Part shown: positions 33,386-42,577 of the stretch, piece by piece | Position numbering within the stretch: position 1 is the first letter of the stretch | How the letters are laid out: every line of letters begins with the position of its first letter | DNA from: Luteimonas padinae | GTDB taxonomy: Bacteria > Pseudomonadota > Gammaproteobacteria > Xanthomonadales > Xanthomonadaceae | Length of the DNA: 64,000 nt | Assembly (NCBI RefSeq): GCF_014652935.1 | Contig: NZ_BMZT01000003.1 | Coordinates: 62,001 to 126,000, forward strand | Reading direction: 5' to 3' | Notes under the pieces: model-generated | Database searches by the model: none | Told to the model about the DNA's origin: nothing | What the model saw: only the letters and a program-made list of their open reading frames with translations | Position numbers and translations under genes: made by a program

Positions 33386-34351
33386 ATGAACATCTTTCCC
33401 CTGCGCCTCATCCCGGCCACCCCGAACCTCGACTTCATGCGCCTGCGCTGGGTGTCGGTGGCGGCCTTCATGCTGCTGACCATCGCCGCCATCGGCGCCA
33501 TCGCCGGCAAGGGCTTCAACTACGCGCTCGACTTCACCGGCGGCACCGTGGTCGAGCTGCGCTTCCAGCAGCCCGCCAACGTCGACGGCGTGCGCGAGCG
33601 CCTGGCCGACGCCGGCTATCCCGGCGCCCAGGTGCAGACCTTCGGCAGCGGCAGCGACCTGCTGGTCAGGCTGCAGCCGCGCGACGGCGAGACCAGCGCC
33701 GATGCCACCAGCCGCACTGCCGACGAGGTGAGGGAGGCCGCGTCGCTGCCCGACAACCCGGCCACCATCCAGAGCAGTGCGTTCGTCGGCCCGCAGGTCG
33801 GCCGCGACCTGGCGGAGAACGCGGTCTATGCGCTGCTGTTCGTGGTCGTGGGCTTCCTGATCTACATCGGCTTCCGCTTCGAGTGGAAGTTCGCGGTCGC
33901 GGCCATCGTCACCACGCTCAACGACGTGCTGATCGTCGCCGGCTGGTTCGCGCTCAGCGGACACGAGTTCGACCTCACGGTGCTGGCTGGCCTGCTCTCG
34001 GTGATGGGCTTCTCGATCAACGACACGATCGTGGTCTTCGACCGCGTGCGCGAGAACTTCCGCAGCATGCGCGCGCCGCCGATGGAGGTGCTGAACGCCT
34101 CGATCAACCAGACCCTGTCGCGCACGATCATCACCTCGGTGGTGGCGTTCCTGACGGTGCTGGCGCTGTTCCTCTACGGCGGCGGCTCGCTGGAAGGCAT
34201 GTCGCTGGCGATGATGTTCGGCATCGTGATCGGCACGCTGTCGTCGATCCTGGTGGCCTGCCCGCTGCTGACCATGGGCTTCCTCAAGGTCACCAAGCAG
34301 GACCTGCTGCCGAAGGCCCGGGACGACGCGGAGCTCGCCCGCAGGCCCTGA
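33386..34351 (+). CDS. secF: Protein translocase subunit SecF
   Basis: 321 aa. Partner of SecD. N-terminal helix (VAAFMLLTIAAIGAI), periplasmic FALDFTGGT-type motif (reads YALDFTGGTVVELRF), and the RND-like membrane part with LSVMGFSINDTIVVFDRVRE. Follows secD directly and ends before a strong terminator, closing the operon. Confidence 0.97.
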   Translation: MNIFPLRLIPATPNLDFMRLRWVSVAAFMLLTIAAIGAIAGKGFNYALDFTGGTVVELRFQQPANVDGVRERLADAGYPGAQVQTFGSGSDLLVRLQPRDGETSADATSRTADEVREAASLPDNPATIQSSAFVGPQVGRDLAENAVYALLFVVVGFLIYIGFRFEWKFAVAAIVTTLNDVLIVAGWFALSGHEFDLTVLAGLLSVMGFSINDTIVVFDRVRENFRSMRAPPMEVLNASINQTLSRTIITSVVAFLTVLALFLYGGGSLEGMSLAMMFGIVIGTLSSILVACPLLTMGFLKVTKQDLLPKARDDAELARRP

Positions 34352-34370
34352 GTCGCGCGGCGCTCCGATC

Positions 34371-34402
34371 GAAAAAGCCCCGCCTGGTGGCGGGGTTTTT
34401 CT
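34371..34402 (+). terminator. Rho-independent terminator of the sec operon
   Basis: AAAAAG-CCCCGCC-tggt-GGCGGGG-TTTTTCTTT, 20 bases after the secF stop. Confidence 0.92.
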
Positions 34403-34457
34403 TTGGGCTCTTGTCGCGCCGGGTGCCGGGTAAGAGCGCGGGTGGGGGCGCTGCGTG

Positions 34458-34557
34458 GCTTCGACGCATGGCCTGCTGCCGCTCATGTCCCCCGATGCCG
34501 GCCCGCCGGGCCGGCATCTCCTCCTTGACTTCCCGTCAGCAGGCCACGCGCCGAAGC
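34458..34557. repeat. 100-bp long imperfect hairpin
   Basis: 21-base arms GCTTCGACGCATGGCCTGCTG (34458-34478, one base given beyond the core) and 34537-34557 pair except at two positions; those two would be G-U pairs in a minus-strand transcript. At the centre is a second palindrome, GATGCCGGCCCG-c-CGGGCCGGCATC (34494-34518). No gene is visible in the whole 34403-34928 gap, which holds only this hairpin and structured repeat C. Confidence 0.8.
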
Positions 34558-34814
34558 GTGCAACATCCCGGCGGGCCGCTGGAAAAAGGCGCGGCACTTG
34601 CCATGGATCCCTGCGTGGCAGCAGGCATCGCATCGCAGCTCGACCAGGCGTCCTGCCGGCCTTCGTCCGGAACGGGCTCCGACCATCATCGGCGTCGGCA
34701 CGGAGATCAAAAGCGACATGGCGGGAAGCCACCCGATTGCCGGGTAGGCCATGTTCGCCGCTGGCTGGCTCTTCAGGCCACAGGATCGCGAAAGAAGTCG
34801 GACCCGTCGTGGAG

Positions 34815-34904
34815 GCAGGGGGGATGGCCAGAGCCGGCCATGGATGGCCGGCGGCCGGAAGTGGGAGCAGGACAGCGCAGATTCCGGCTGGTCATCCCCC
34901 CTGC
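34815..34904. repeat. Structured repeat with long complementary stem, copy C
   Basis: 17-base outer arms GCAGGGGGGATGGCCAG (34815-34831) and CTGGTCATCCCCCCTGC (34888-34904), complementary with one G-T pair. The internal 56 bases match copy B almost base for base, including CCGGCCATGGATGGCCGG and AGTGGGAGCAGGACAGCG. It lies just past the stop of the suhB-like gene on the opposite strand. Confidence 0.88.
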
Positions 34905-34928
34905 ATCCGCGGCGGGCACCGCACAGCC

Positions 34929-35753
34929 TCAGTAAGCGGCGGCGTATCCCGACGCGACGATGTTCTTCTGCAGCGCCTCGGACACCCGCAGGTTGCCGGC
35001 CACGATCTGGCGGCTCTGCATCGCCACGTGCACCGGACCCATCACCGCGCCCTTGTAGTCGGTGACCTTGCCGCCGGCTTCGCGCACCATCAGCATGCCC
35101 GCGGCGATGTCCCAGGCCTGCACGCCGGCCTCGAAATAACCGTCGAGGCGGCCCGCCGCCACGTAGGCGAGGTCGAGCGCGGCCGAGCCCGTGCGGCGCA
35201 CGTCCTCGGCCACCGACAGCACCTGGCGCAGGCAGTCGAACTGCGCCGCCGTGCGCTGGCGCTCGCGCGGATGGAAGCCGGTGGCGATGGTGGCGCCATT
35301 GAGGTCCTTGCGCTCGGCCACGCGCACGCGCTTCTCGTTGAGCTGGGTGCCGGCGCCGCGCGTGGCCGTGAACAGCTCGTTGCGCAGCGGGTCGAAGATC
35401 ACCCCGTGCAGCGGCTCCGGGCCCTCGCACAGCGCGATCGAGACGCACCAGTGCGGGAAGCCGCGAAGATAGTTGCTGGTGCCGTCGAGCGGGTCGATGA
35501 CCCAGGTGTAGCGGCTGGCGCCGCGGCTGCCCTTCTGCTCGCCGTATTCCTCGCCCAGCACCGCGTACTCGGGATAGGCGCGGCGCAGTTCCTTGACCAC
35601 CGCCGCCTCGGCCAGGCGGTCGACCTCGCTGGCGTAGTCCATGCGGTCCTTCTCGACCACGTTGATCGCGTCGAGCTTGTGCATGTGGCGCAGCAGGACG
35701 TTGCCGCCGGCGCGGGCCGCCTTGACCATGATGTTGACGGCAGGTTGTTGCAT
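34929..35753 (-). CDS. suhB: Inositol-1-monophosphatase family protein (SuhB-like)
   Basis: 274 aa. Mg-dependent phosphatase fold. Starts [18 protein letters not shown]; motif 1 GEEYGE, motif 2 [19 protein letters not shown] (metal ligands Asp-x-x-Asp-Gly) and motif 3 [15 protein letters not shown] are intact. In E. coli SuhB also takes part in rRNA transcription antitermination, which may hold here. ATG 35753 fits the family N-terminus. Divergent from trmJ with 85 bases between starts, a common pairing in gammaproteobacteria. Confidence 0.94.
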   Translation of the reverse strand: MQQPAVNIMVKAARAGGNVLLRHMHKLDAINVVEKDRMDYASEVDRLAEAAVVKELRRAYPEYAVLGEEYGEQKGSRGASRYTWVIDPLDGTSNYLRGFPHWCVSIALCEGPEPLHGVIFDPLRNELFTATRGAGTQLNEKRVRVAERKDLNGATIATGFHPRERQRTAAQFDCLRQVLSVAEDVRRTGSAALDLAYVAAGRLDGYFEAGVQAWDIAAGMLMVREAGGKVTDYKGAVMGPVHVAMQSRQIVAGNLRVSEALQKNIVASGYAAAY

Positions 35754-35838
35754 CGGCGACGGGCTCCGGCGTGGCGTGGACGGCAGGGGAAAAGAGCAGG
35801 GCGGCTCGAGGCCGCCGCGCAGTTTACCATTCGCGCCC

Positions 35839-36615
35839 ATGAACACCGTCCCCCAGCCAGCCGCCGACGTCCGCATCGTCCTCGTCGGCACCTCGCATCC
35901 CGGCAACATCGGTTCGGCCGCCCGCGCCATCAGGACGATGGGGCTGGAGCGGCTGGTGCTGGTGGCGCCCGAGCGCTTCCCGCACCCCGACGCGGTGGCG
36001 ATGGCCGCTGGCGCCGACGACGTGCTGGCGGCCGCGACGATCGTCGGCAACCTTGCCGAGGCGGTGGCCGACTGCGCCCTGGTGCTGGGCTGCACCGCGC
36101 GCAGCCGGCGGATCCAGCTGGAGGAGCTGTCGCCGCGCGCGGGCGCCGCGCGCCTGCTCGACGCGGCGGGCCCGGGTGCACCGGTGGCCCTGGTCTTCGG
36201 CCGCGAGCGCACCGGGCTCGAGAACCACGAGCTGCAGCTCTGCCACGCCGCGGTCCACATCCCCGCCAACCCGGACTACAGCTCGCTCAACCTGGCGGCC
36301 GCGGTCCAGGTGCTCGCCTACGAGCTGCGGGTCGCGACCCTGGAGCGCGCGGGGCTGCCGACCGGCGGTAGCGACGGCCACCGCGAGGCGCCCGCCAGCC
36401 ATGCCCAGCTCGAGGGCTTCTTCGACCAGCTTGGCGACACGCTCGAGGCCATCGACTTCCACAAGGGCCGCGCCCCGGAGTCGGCCCTGCGCAAGCTGCG
36501 GCGGATCTTCCTGCGCTGCGGGCTGGACGAACGCGAGGTCCGGCTGCTGCGCGGCGTGCTCGCCGACGCCCAGCGGATGGCGCGCCTGGCCGGCGGCCAC
36601 GGGGATACGCGCTGA
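35839..36615 (+). CDS. trmJ: tRNA (cytidine/uridine-2'-O-)-methyltransferase TrmJ
   Basis: 258 aa. SPOUT-class enzyme that 2'-O-methylates position 32 of several tRNAs. Motifs: [35 protein letters not shown] and the knot loop [22 protein letters not shown] (quoted in part: [14 protein letters not shown]). A C-terminal helical extension (about 175-258) is typical of TrmJ. Divergent from the suhB-like gene. Confidence 0.94.
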   Translation: MNTVPQPAADVRIVLVGTSHPGNIGSAARAIRTMGLERLVLVAPERFPHPDAVAMAAGADDVLAAATIVGNLAEAVADCALVLGCTARSRRIQLEELSPRAGAARLLDAAGPGAPVALVFGRERTGLENHELQLCHAAVHIPANPDYSSLNLAAAVQVLAYELRVATLERAGLPTGGSDGHREAPASHAQLEGFFDQLGDTLEAIDFHKGRAPESALRKLRRIFLRCGLDEREVRLLRGVLADAQRMARLAGGHGDTR

Positions 36616-36685
36616 GATGTGTTGGCGGTCATGTTTTCGGCTAACCTGCGGCATTCCCCGCCTGCAGGGTGCGAGCACCAGCCAC

Positions 36686-37603
36686 ATGCCCCGCCGCCTC
36701 CGCCAGCTCCTGGCCGCGATGGCCGCGTCGCTCGCACTCTGCGCCCCCGCGGCCGCCGCCGAACCGGGCGTGCTGGTGCTCGGGCGCATCAGCGACGACC
36801 CCGCCGCGCACTACGACCAGCTCAGGCAGCTGCTCGACTACGTGGTGCCGCGCATGGCCGACGTCGGCATCCGCGAAGGCCGCGTTCTGATGGCGCGCGA
36901 CAGCCGGCAGATGGAGAGCTATCTGCGGCGCGGACGCGTGGACTGGGTCACCGAGACCTCGGGCAGCGCGATGGCGCTGCAGACGCGCGCCGGTGCGCGC
37001 CCGCTGCTGCTGACCGAGCGCAACGGCGTGGGCAGCTACCACACGGTGTTCATCGCGCGCCGCGACAGCGGCATCACCGGCCTGGACGACCTGCGCGGGC
37101 GCAGCCTCGCCTTCCAGAACCCGACCTCGACCAGCGCCTATTTCGTGCCCGCGATGAGCCTGATCGACCGGGGGCTGGACATGGAGATCCTGCTGTCGCC
37201 CACCGACCGGCCGGCGGAAGGCTCGGTCGGCTACCTGTTCGCGCGCTCCGAACTCAACATCTCGACCTGGGTGCACAAGGGCCTGGTCGACGCCGGCGCC
37301 TTCAGCAACCTCGACTGGGAGAGCGTGCAGGGCATGCCCGAGAGCTATCGGCGCGACCTGGTGGTGTTCCATGCCACCGGCACCTTCCCCCGTGGTCTTG
37401 AAATGGTGCGCGGCGACCTGGATCCCGCGGTTGCCGGGCGGCTGCGCGAGGTGCTGGCCGCCGCGGGCAACGATCCGGCGGCCAGCGAAGCGCTGCAGCG
37501 CTTCTTCGGCACCACCCGCTTCCTGCCCATCGACGACGACACCGCGCGCGCGCTGGAGCTGCTGCGCGCCGGCGTGTCCAACGTCGGCAGGGTGATCGAA
37601 TGA
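36686..37603 (+). CDS. PhnD/TauT-like periplasmic substrate-binding protein
   Basis: 305 aa. Signal peptide (about 1-24, LLAAMAASLALCAPAAAA). The mature protein begins PGVLVLGRISDDPAAHYDQL and has the phosphate/phosphonate-binding PhnD-type bilobal fold: DWVTETSGSAMALQ, SYHTVFIARRDSGI, LRGRSLAFQNPTSTSAYFVP. No ABC permease or ATPase is nearby. Instead the stop overlaps the start (ATGA) of a membrane GGDEF-EAL gene. By analogy with the NspS-MbaA pair of Vibrio, it may be a ligand sensor that binds the periplasmic domain of the c-di-GMP enzyme, not a transporter part (inference). The ligand is unknown; phosphite/phosphonate-like anions are the family norm. Confidence 0.85.
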   Translation: MPRRLRQLLAAMAASLALCAPAAAAEPGVLVLGRISDDPAAHYDQLRQLLDYVVPRMADVGIREGRVLMARDSRQMESYLRRGRVDWVTETSGSAMALQTRAGARPLLLTERNGVGSYHTVFIARRDSGITGLDDLRGRSLAFQNPTSTSAYFVPAMSLIDRGLDMEILLSPTDRPAEGSVGYLFARSELNISTWVHKGLVDAGAFSNLDWESVQGMPESYRRDLVVFHATGTFPRGLEMVRGDLDPAVAGRLREVLAAAGNDPAASEALQRFFGTTRFLPIDDDTARALELLRAGVSNVGRVIE

Positions 37604-39726
37604 GGGGCGGCGGGCTCTACGCGCGGTTCCTCGTCTCCCTGGTGCTGGCGGTGCTCGCGGTGCTCGCGGTCGTGGCGGTGGTGCTGCACCGGCAGGAAGT
37701 GATGCGCCGGGAAGTGCTCGACCTCGGGCGCGAGTCCATGCACGCGCTCGCCTTCGACCGCCTGGCCGAACGCTCCGAGGCCGCGGCCGTGGAGCTGGCC
37801 GGCAGCCTGGTCAACCCGCTGTACTACTTCGACCTCGATTCGATCGGCAGCCTGCTGCGCGCCGGCCTCAAGCAGCCCGACGTCGCCTACGCGCTGGTCT
37901 ACGACAACACCGGCGCGGTGATCCACGACGGCTCGCGCGACATCCGCACCTATGGCCAGGTGATGGACGACCCGATGGCCTTCGAGGTGGTGACCGCGCG
38001 CGCGCCACACATCCAGGCCAGCAACGAGGTGCTGGACGTGGCGGTGCCGCTGTACATCGGCGACGAGCGCCTGGGCGGGCTGCGGGTGGGCTATTCGCTG
38101 GCCTCGGTGGTGGCCGACGAGCAGCGCGCCTCCGACGGCATGGGCCAGCGCCTGGTGGCGATCGGCCAGCGCCATGCCGGCTGGATCGCGACCCTGATGG
38201 CGGGCCTGGTGCTCCTGGCCGTGGGGCTGGGCATGCTGGTCCAGCGCACCCTGGTGCGCCCGGTGCGCGAGCTGGCCGACGCCGCCCGCCAGATCGAAGG
38301 CGGCAACTTCGTCGCCGAGATGCCGGACAGCCGCCGCAGCGACGAGGTCGGCGACCTGGTGCGCGCCTTCGGGCGGATGCGCGACAGCATCGCGCGCCAC
38401 GACCGCGACATGCGACGCATGGCCTATACCGACGCGCTGACCGGGCTCGGCAACCGGCTGGCCTTCCGGGAGGCGCTCGACCGCAGGCTGATGGAGCTGC
38501 ACGGCGCGAGCCGGCAGCTGGCGCTGCTGTTCGCCGACATCGACGACTTCAAGCGCGTCAACGACACCCTCGGCCACGACGCCGGCGACGAGGTGCTGGT
38601 GCAGTTCGCCAACCGGATCTCGGAGACGGTGGACCGCCTGGGCGGGAGCGGCGCGGTGCTGGCCCGCTTCGGCGGCGACGAGTTCGTGATCCTGGTGGAG
38701 TCCGACGCGGACGCCGCCGACGGCATCCGCGAGGTCGCCGGCCACCTGGCGGAAACCCTGGTGGCCGAGCTCAGCCGTCCGATCGTGGTCGCCGGGCGCC
38801 AGGTCTTCCTCGGCACCTCGATCGGCGTCACCGTGTTCCCGGACGATGCCGTCGGCGCCACCATGCTGATGAAGAACGGCGACATCGCGATGTACCAGGC
38901 GAAGGTCGCCGGCAAGAACTGCCACCGCTTCTACAGCCGTGCCATGGACCAGGCGGTGGAGCGCCGGGTGCGCATGGAGCAGGACCTGCGCGGCGCCTGG
39001 GAGCGCGGTGAACTCAGCCTGGCCTACCAGCCGGTGTACCGGCTCGAGGACCGCCGCCTGGTCGGCGCCGAGGCGCTGCTGCGCTGGCAGCATCCCGAGC
39101 ACGGTGCGGTGGCGCCGTCGGTGTTCATCGACGTCGCCGAGCAGAGCGGCCTGATCGAGACCATCGGCCCGCAGGTGCTGCGCGCGGCCTGCGCCGACGC
39201 CATGCAGTGGCGGCGCGACTTCCCCGGCTGCGACCTGTTCGTCTCGGTCAACGTTTCGCCGCGGCAGCTGCGCAACGGCGATCTGGCCGCGCTGGTCGAC
39301 CATGTGCTCTCCACGACCGGGCTGCCGGCCGCCGGCCTGCACATCGAGCTGACCGAGACCGCGGTGATCGGCGACGAGGTGCGGGTGAGCAGCCTGCTCG
39401 CGCGCCTGCGCGACGCCGGGGTCAAGGTGTGGCTGGACGACTTCGGCACCGGCTTCTCGGGCCTGAGCCACCTGCGCCGGGTCCCGGTGGACGGCGTCAA
39501 GATCGACCGCAGCTTCATCGCCGACGTCCTGCGCGATCCGGACGACCTGGCGCTGACCACCGCGATCATCGCGATGGCGCACTCGCTGGGCATCACCGTG
39601 GTTGCCGAGGGCGTGGAGAAGGAAGGGCAGTACGACGTGCTGCGCGAGCGCGGCTGCGACCTTGCCCAGGGCTACTGGCTCGGCCACCCGATGACCGGAC
39701 AGGATCTCCGCGGCCTGCTGGGCTGA
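37600..39726 (+). CDS. Membrane GGDEF-EAL bifunctional c-di-GMP protein with periplasmic sensor
   Basis: 708 aa. TM1 (about 9-28, FLVSLVLAVLAVLAVVAVVL), a periplasmic domain of about 150 residues, TM2 (about 193-215), a HAMP-like linker (RPVRELADAARQIEGGNF), GGDEF domain with intact RFGGDEF near residue 358, and EAL domain with intact EALLRW, ELTETAV, LDDFGTGFSGL and VAEGVEKEG motifs. Both synthase and phosphodiesterase activities are therefore possible. I see no RxxD inhibitory site five residues before GGDEF. ATGA overlap with the upstream PhnD-like gene suggests a sensor pair controlling c-di-GMP in response to a periplasmic ligand. Confidence 0.93.
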   Translation: MRGGGLYARFLVSLVLAVLAVLAVVAVVLHRQEVMRREVLDLGRESMHALAFDRLAERSEAAAVELAGSLVNPLYYFDLDSIGSLLRAGLKQPDVAYALVYDNTGAVIHDGSRDIRTYGQVMDDPMAFEVVTARAPHIQASNEVLDVAVPLYIGDERLGGLRVGYSLASVVADEQRASDGMGQRLVAIGQRHAGWIATLMAGLVLLAVGLGMLVQRTLVRPVRELADAARQIEGGNFVAEMPDSRRSDEVGDLVRAFGRMRDSIARHDRDMRRMAYTDALTGLGNRLAFREALDRRLMELHGASRQLALLFADIDDFKRVNDTLGHDAGDEVLVQFANRISETVDRLGGSGAVLARFGGDEFVILVESDADAADGIREVAGHLAETLVAELSRPIVVAGRQVFLGTSIGVTVFPDDAVGATMLMKNGDIAMYQAKVAGKNCHRFYSRAMDQAVERRVRMEQDLRGAWERGELSLAYQPVYRLEDRRLVGAEALLRWQHPEHGAVAPSVFIDVAEQSGLIETIGPQVLRAACADAMQWRRDFPGCDLFVSVNVSPRQLRNGDLAALVDHVLSTTGLPAAGLHIELTETAVIGDEVRVSSLLARLRDAGVKVWLDDFGTGFSGLSHLRRVPVDGVKIDRSFIADVLRDPDDLALTTAIIAMAHSLGITVVAEGVEKEGQYDVLRERGCDLAQGYWLGHPMTGQDLRGLLG

Positions 39727-39747
39727 GGCCGCGCCGCCGCGCCGCGC

Positions 39748-40377
39748 TCAGCGGCCCGGCATGATCCAGTCGATGGCCAGCACTCCCAGCGTGCCGCCGG
39801 CCGCCCCGAACACCGCGATCGCCGCCAGCCCCGCGCACCAGGCCACGAGCATCAGCGCGCCGTCGCGCTCGAGCAGCGCGAAGGCGTAGCCCAGCAGCAG
39901 GACGCCGAACACGTAGTTGGTGAACGGGATCGGCAGCGCCAGCAGCACGCCCAGCAGCACCAGCAGCAGCCCGGTGACGAAGGTCGCGGCCGGATGGTCG
40001 ATCATCCCCGGCAGCCGCGGCCGCACCAGGCGCTCGAGCCGCTCCAGCCAGGGCGAGATGCGGTGTTCGAAGCGTGCGAGCGTGCCGCGGCGCGGGCCTC
40101 GGCCGGCGACAATCCGCGGCAGCCAAGGCTGGCGCATCAGCACCAGCAGCTGCAGCCCGATCAGGCTCACCAGCGGCCCGCTGAGCGCGCCGGCCACGCC
40201 GGGGATCGGCAGGAAGGCGGGCAGGGTGGCGATGAACAGCAGCATGCCGAACAGGCTGCCGCCCAGCCCTTCCAGCATCGAGCGCAGGGTGACCACGTCG
40301 TCGGCCGGCCCCGCGGCCAGCGCGGCGAGCACCGCCCGCGCACTGGCGCGCGGCGGGTCGCGGTGCGCCTCAGCCAT
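39748..40377 (-). CDS. exoD: ExoD-family membrane protein
   Basis: 209 aa. Begins with a soluble 45-residue segment, then MLLFIATLPAFLPIPGVAGAL and several hydrophobic helices (TFVTGLLLVLLGVLLALPIPF, FGVLLLGYAFALLERDG). This matches ExoD proteins, first described as needed for exopolysaccharide synthesis in Sinorhizobium; the molecular role remains unclear. The start overlaps the 3' end of the CNNM/CorC-like gene by 8 bases, so they are probably co-transcribed. Confidence 0.88.
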   Translation of the reverse strand: MAEAHRDPPRASARAVLAALAAGPADDVVTLRSMLEGLGGSLFGMLLFIATLPAFLPIPGVAGALSGPLVSLIGLQLLVLMRQPWLPRIVAGRGPRRGTLARFEHRISPWLERLERLVRPRLPGMIDHPAATFVTGLLLVLLGVLLALPIPFTNYVFGVLLLGYAFALLERDGALMLVAWCAGLAAIAVFGAAGGTLGVLAIDWIMPGR

Positions 40378-41680
40378 CGCCCACCGGCGTGGCCGCGATC
40401 CGCTGCAGCAGCAGCTTGTCGATGCGGGGACCGTCGAGGTCGACCACCTCGATCCGCCAGCCGGCCCAGTCGAAGTGCTCGCCGACGTTGGGGATGCGCC
40501 CGAAATGCGCGATCGTCATGCCGGCGGCGGTGTTGTAGTCGCGGTCGTCGCCATCGGGCAGCGGCTTGCCGTCCATCAGCTCGCGCAGCGAGTCCGCGGC
40601 CAGGCCGCCGTCGACCAGCAGCGAGCCGTCCTCGCGCTCGACCACCAGCGGATGCGCATCGGCGCCCTCGCCGGTGGAGGTGCGCCCGATCACCGCCTCG
40701 AGCACGTCGTTGACGCTGACGATGCCGGTGACGTCGCCGTACTCGTCGACCACCAGGGCCAGCGACTGCTGCGCCTCGCGAAGGATCTCGAGGAGCTTCA
40801 GCGCAGGCGTCGATTCGGAGACGAACAGCGGTTCACGCAGGTGTTCGAACAGGTCGAATTCACCGGCGCGCAAACGGTCGACCAGCGACTTCACCTCGAG
40901 GATGCCGACCACCTCGGCGTCGCTGCCGCGGTACACCGGATAGCGCGAGAACGGCGTCTCGCGCATGGTGGCGAGGTTCTCCTCCAGGCTTTCGCCGGCG
41001 TCGAGCCAGGCGATGCGCGTGCGTGGCGTCATCAGGCTTTCGGTGTCGCGGTCGCCGAGCGAGATGACGCGGTTCATCATGTTGCGCTCGTCGGCGTCGA
41101 TCACGCCCTGCTCGTGGCTTTCGCTCACCAGCAGCCGGATTTCCTCTTCGGTGACATGCGCGGCCTCGCTGTCGCCCAGGCGCATCAGGCGCAACAGGCC
41201 GCGCACCGAGGCGCTGAGCAGCCAGACCGCCGGCGTGGCGATCCGCGACAGCCAGTGCATCGGCACCGCCACCAGGCTGGCCAGGCGCTCGGGCGCCAGC
41301 AGGGCCAGGCGCTTGGGCAACAGCTCGCCCAGGACGATGGTGACGTAGGTGATCAGGCCGACCGCGACCACCTTGCCGATGGTGCCGGCATAGGTGCCGG
41401 CCACCGGCAGGTGGGAGCCGATCCAGGCGGCGATCTCCCCGCCCAGGGCGTCGCCGACCAGCATGCCCGAGAGGATGCCGACCAGGGTGATGCCCACCTG
41501 GACCGTGGACAGGAAGCGCTCGGGATGTTCGGCCAGCTCCAGCGCCTTCTGCGCGCTCCGCTGGTCGGCGGCCATCTGCTTCAGGCGTGGCTTGCGCGAG
41601 GTGACGACCGACATCTCCGACAGCGCGAAGAAGGCGTTGCAGGCCACCAGGAGCAGGATGATGAGCAGTAGTTCGATCAT
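40370..41680 (-). CDS. CNNM/HlyC-CorC family membrane protein with CBS domains
   Basis: 436 aa. N-terminal DUF21/CNNM membrane domain (about 1-190: ACNAFFALSEMSVVTSRKPRL, GITLVGILSGMLVGDALGG), two CBS motifs (about 205-330: MTPRTRIAWLDAGESLEENL; ALVVDEYGDVTGIVSVNDVLE, partly quoted), and a C-terminal CorC_HlyC domain (about 345-425: DYNTAAGMTIAHFGRIPNVGE in part). Family members are implicated in Mg2+/Co2+ efflux and resistance; the historical name hemolysin is misleading. Followed by exoD with an 8-base overlap. Confidence 0.93.
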   Translation of the reverse strand: MIELLLIILLLVACNAFFALSEMSVVTSRKPRLKQMAADQRSAQKALELAEHPERFLSTVQVGITLVGILSGMLVGDALGGEIAAWIGSHLPVAGTYAGTIGKVVAVGLITYVTIVLGELLPKRLALLAPERLASLVAVPMHWLSRIATPAVWLLSASVRGLLRLMRLGDSEAAHVTEEEIRLLVSESHEQGVIDADERNMMNRVISLGDRDTESLMTPRTRIAWLDAGESLEENLATMRETPFSRYPVYRGSDAEVVGILEVKSLVDRLRAGEFDLFEHLREPLFVSESTPALKLLEILREAQQSLALVVDEYGDVTGIVSVNDVLEAVIGRTSTGEGADAHPLVVEREDGSLLVDGGLAADSLRELMDGKPLPDGDDRDYNTAAGMTIAHFGRIPNVGEHFDWAGWRIEVVDLDGPRIDKLLLQRIAATPVGDG

Positions 41681-41861
41681 CTCCGGGCTTCCCGTGCAGG
41701 GCGGACATACCGCGGGGGAAGGGCGGAGGGGGCGGTCCCGCTGGTGCGGGAGGGCGGTCTTGGGTCGTCGTCCATGGGGGTCCGGGGCACAGGTGCGCTG
41801 GGCACCGCCGGATCATAGCAGGCCGGGGCGGCTGGCCCCCGTCCGGGAAATGCTGGGCGGA

Positions 41862-41883
41862 TCGTCATGATGCCGTCATAATT
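41862..41883 (+). promoter_or_regulatory. Pho-box-like direct repeat
   Basis: TCGTCAT-gatg-CCGTCAT-aatt: two 7-base half-sites with an 11-base period, the spacing of PhoB-binding sites (consensus CTGTCAT with 4-base spacers). It lies 57 bases before the start of the DUF47-pit phosphate uptake operon. Confidence 0.6.
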
Positions 41884-41940
41884 CCGCGGGCCCGCGTGCA
41901 CGGGCAGCTCCGTCCCGAGACCGCGAGAGGCGAATTCCCC

Positions 41941-42567
41941 ATGTTTTCCCTGCAGACCATGTTCGGCCAAGGCAAGCAGTTCTACACGCTGCTGGAGGAG
42001 GCCGCCCAGGCCGCGCAGGACGCCGCCGTCGCGCTCCACCAGATGCTGCGCGAGGCCGACCGCCAGCCGGCGCTGGACGCCTTCAAGCTGGCGCGCCTGC
42101 GCGAGCGCGAGGCCTCCAACAAGATCAGCCAGGCGCTGGTGGACAGCTTCATCACGCCGATCGAACGCGAGGACATCGAGGCCCTGGGCTCGGCGCTGTA
42201 CAAGATCCCCAAGCAGATCGAGAAGTTCGCCGACCGCTATTCGCTGGCTACCCGCCATCTCGAGCACATCGATTTCGCGCCGCGCGCGGCGATGCTGGAG
42301 CAGGCCGCGGGCGTGGTGGTGAAGATGGTGAAGCAGCTGCGCCACCTCAAGCTCGAGCCGATGAAGGCCCTCAACGACGAGCTGCGCTCGATCGAGAACG
42401 AGGCCGACCGGCTGATGCTCGAGCTCTACCGCGACATCTACTCGGGCAAGCTCGACGCCCAGCAGATGTTCCTGCTCAAGGAGTTCTTCGAGATCCTCGA
42501 GAAGGCCATCGACCGCTGCCGCGAGGCCGGCGTGGTGGCCTACGAAATCGTGCTCAAGAACAGCTGA
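41941..42567 (+). CDS. DUF47 (PhoU-like) family protein, phosphate transport regulator
   Basis: 208 aa, all-helical. MFSLQTMFGQGKQFYTLLEE, an internal LGSALYKIPKQIEKFADRY segment and conserved acidic ExxD-type positions (SIENEADRLMLELYRDIYSG) mark DUF47, a PhoU-related family (YkaA/Pit accessory protein). It is nearly always next to a Pit transporter gene, as here (10-base gap), and is thought to regulate it. Cytoplasmic. Confidence 0.93.
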   Translation: MFSLQTMFGQGKQFYTLLEEAAQAAQDAAVALHQMLREADRQPALDAFKLARLREREASNKISQALVDSFITPIEREDIEALGSALYKIPKQIEKFADRYSLATRHLEHIDFAPRAAMLEQAAGVVVKMVKQLRHLKLEPMKALNDELRSIENEADRLMLELYRDIYSGKLDAQQMFLLKEFFEILEKAIDRCREAGVVAYEIVLKNS

Positions 42568-42577
42568 GGCCGGCACC

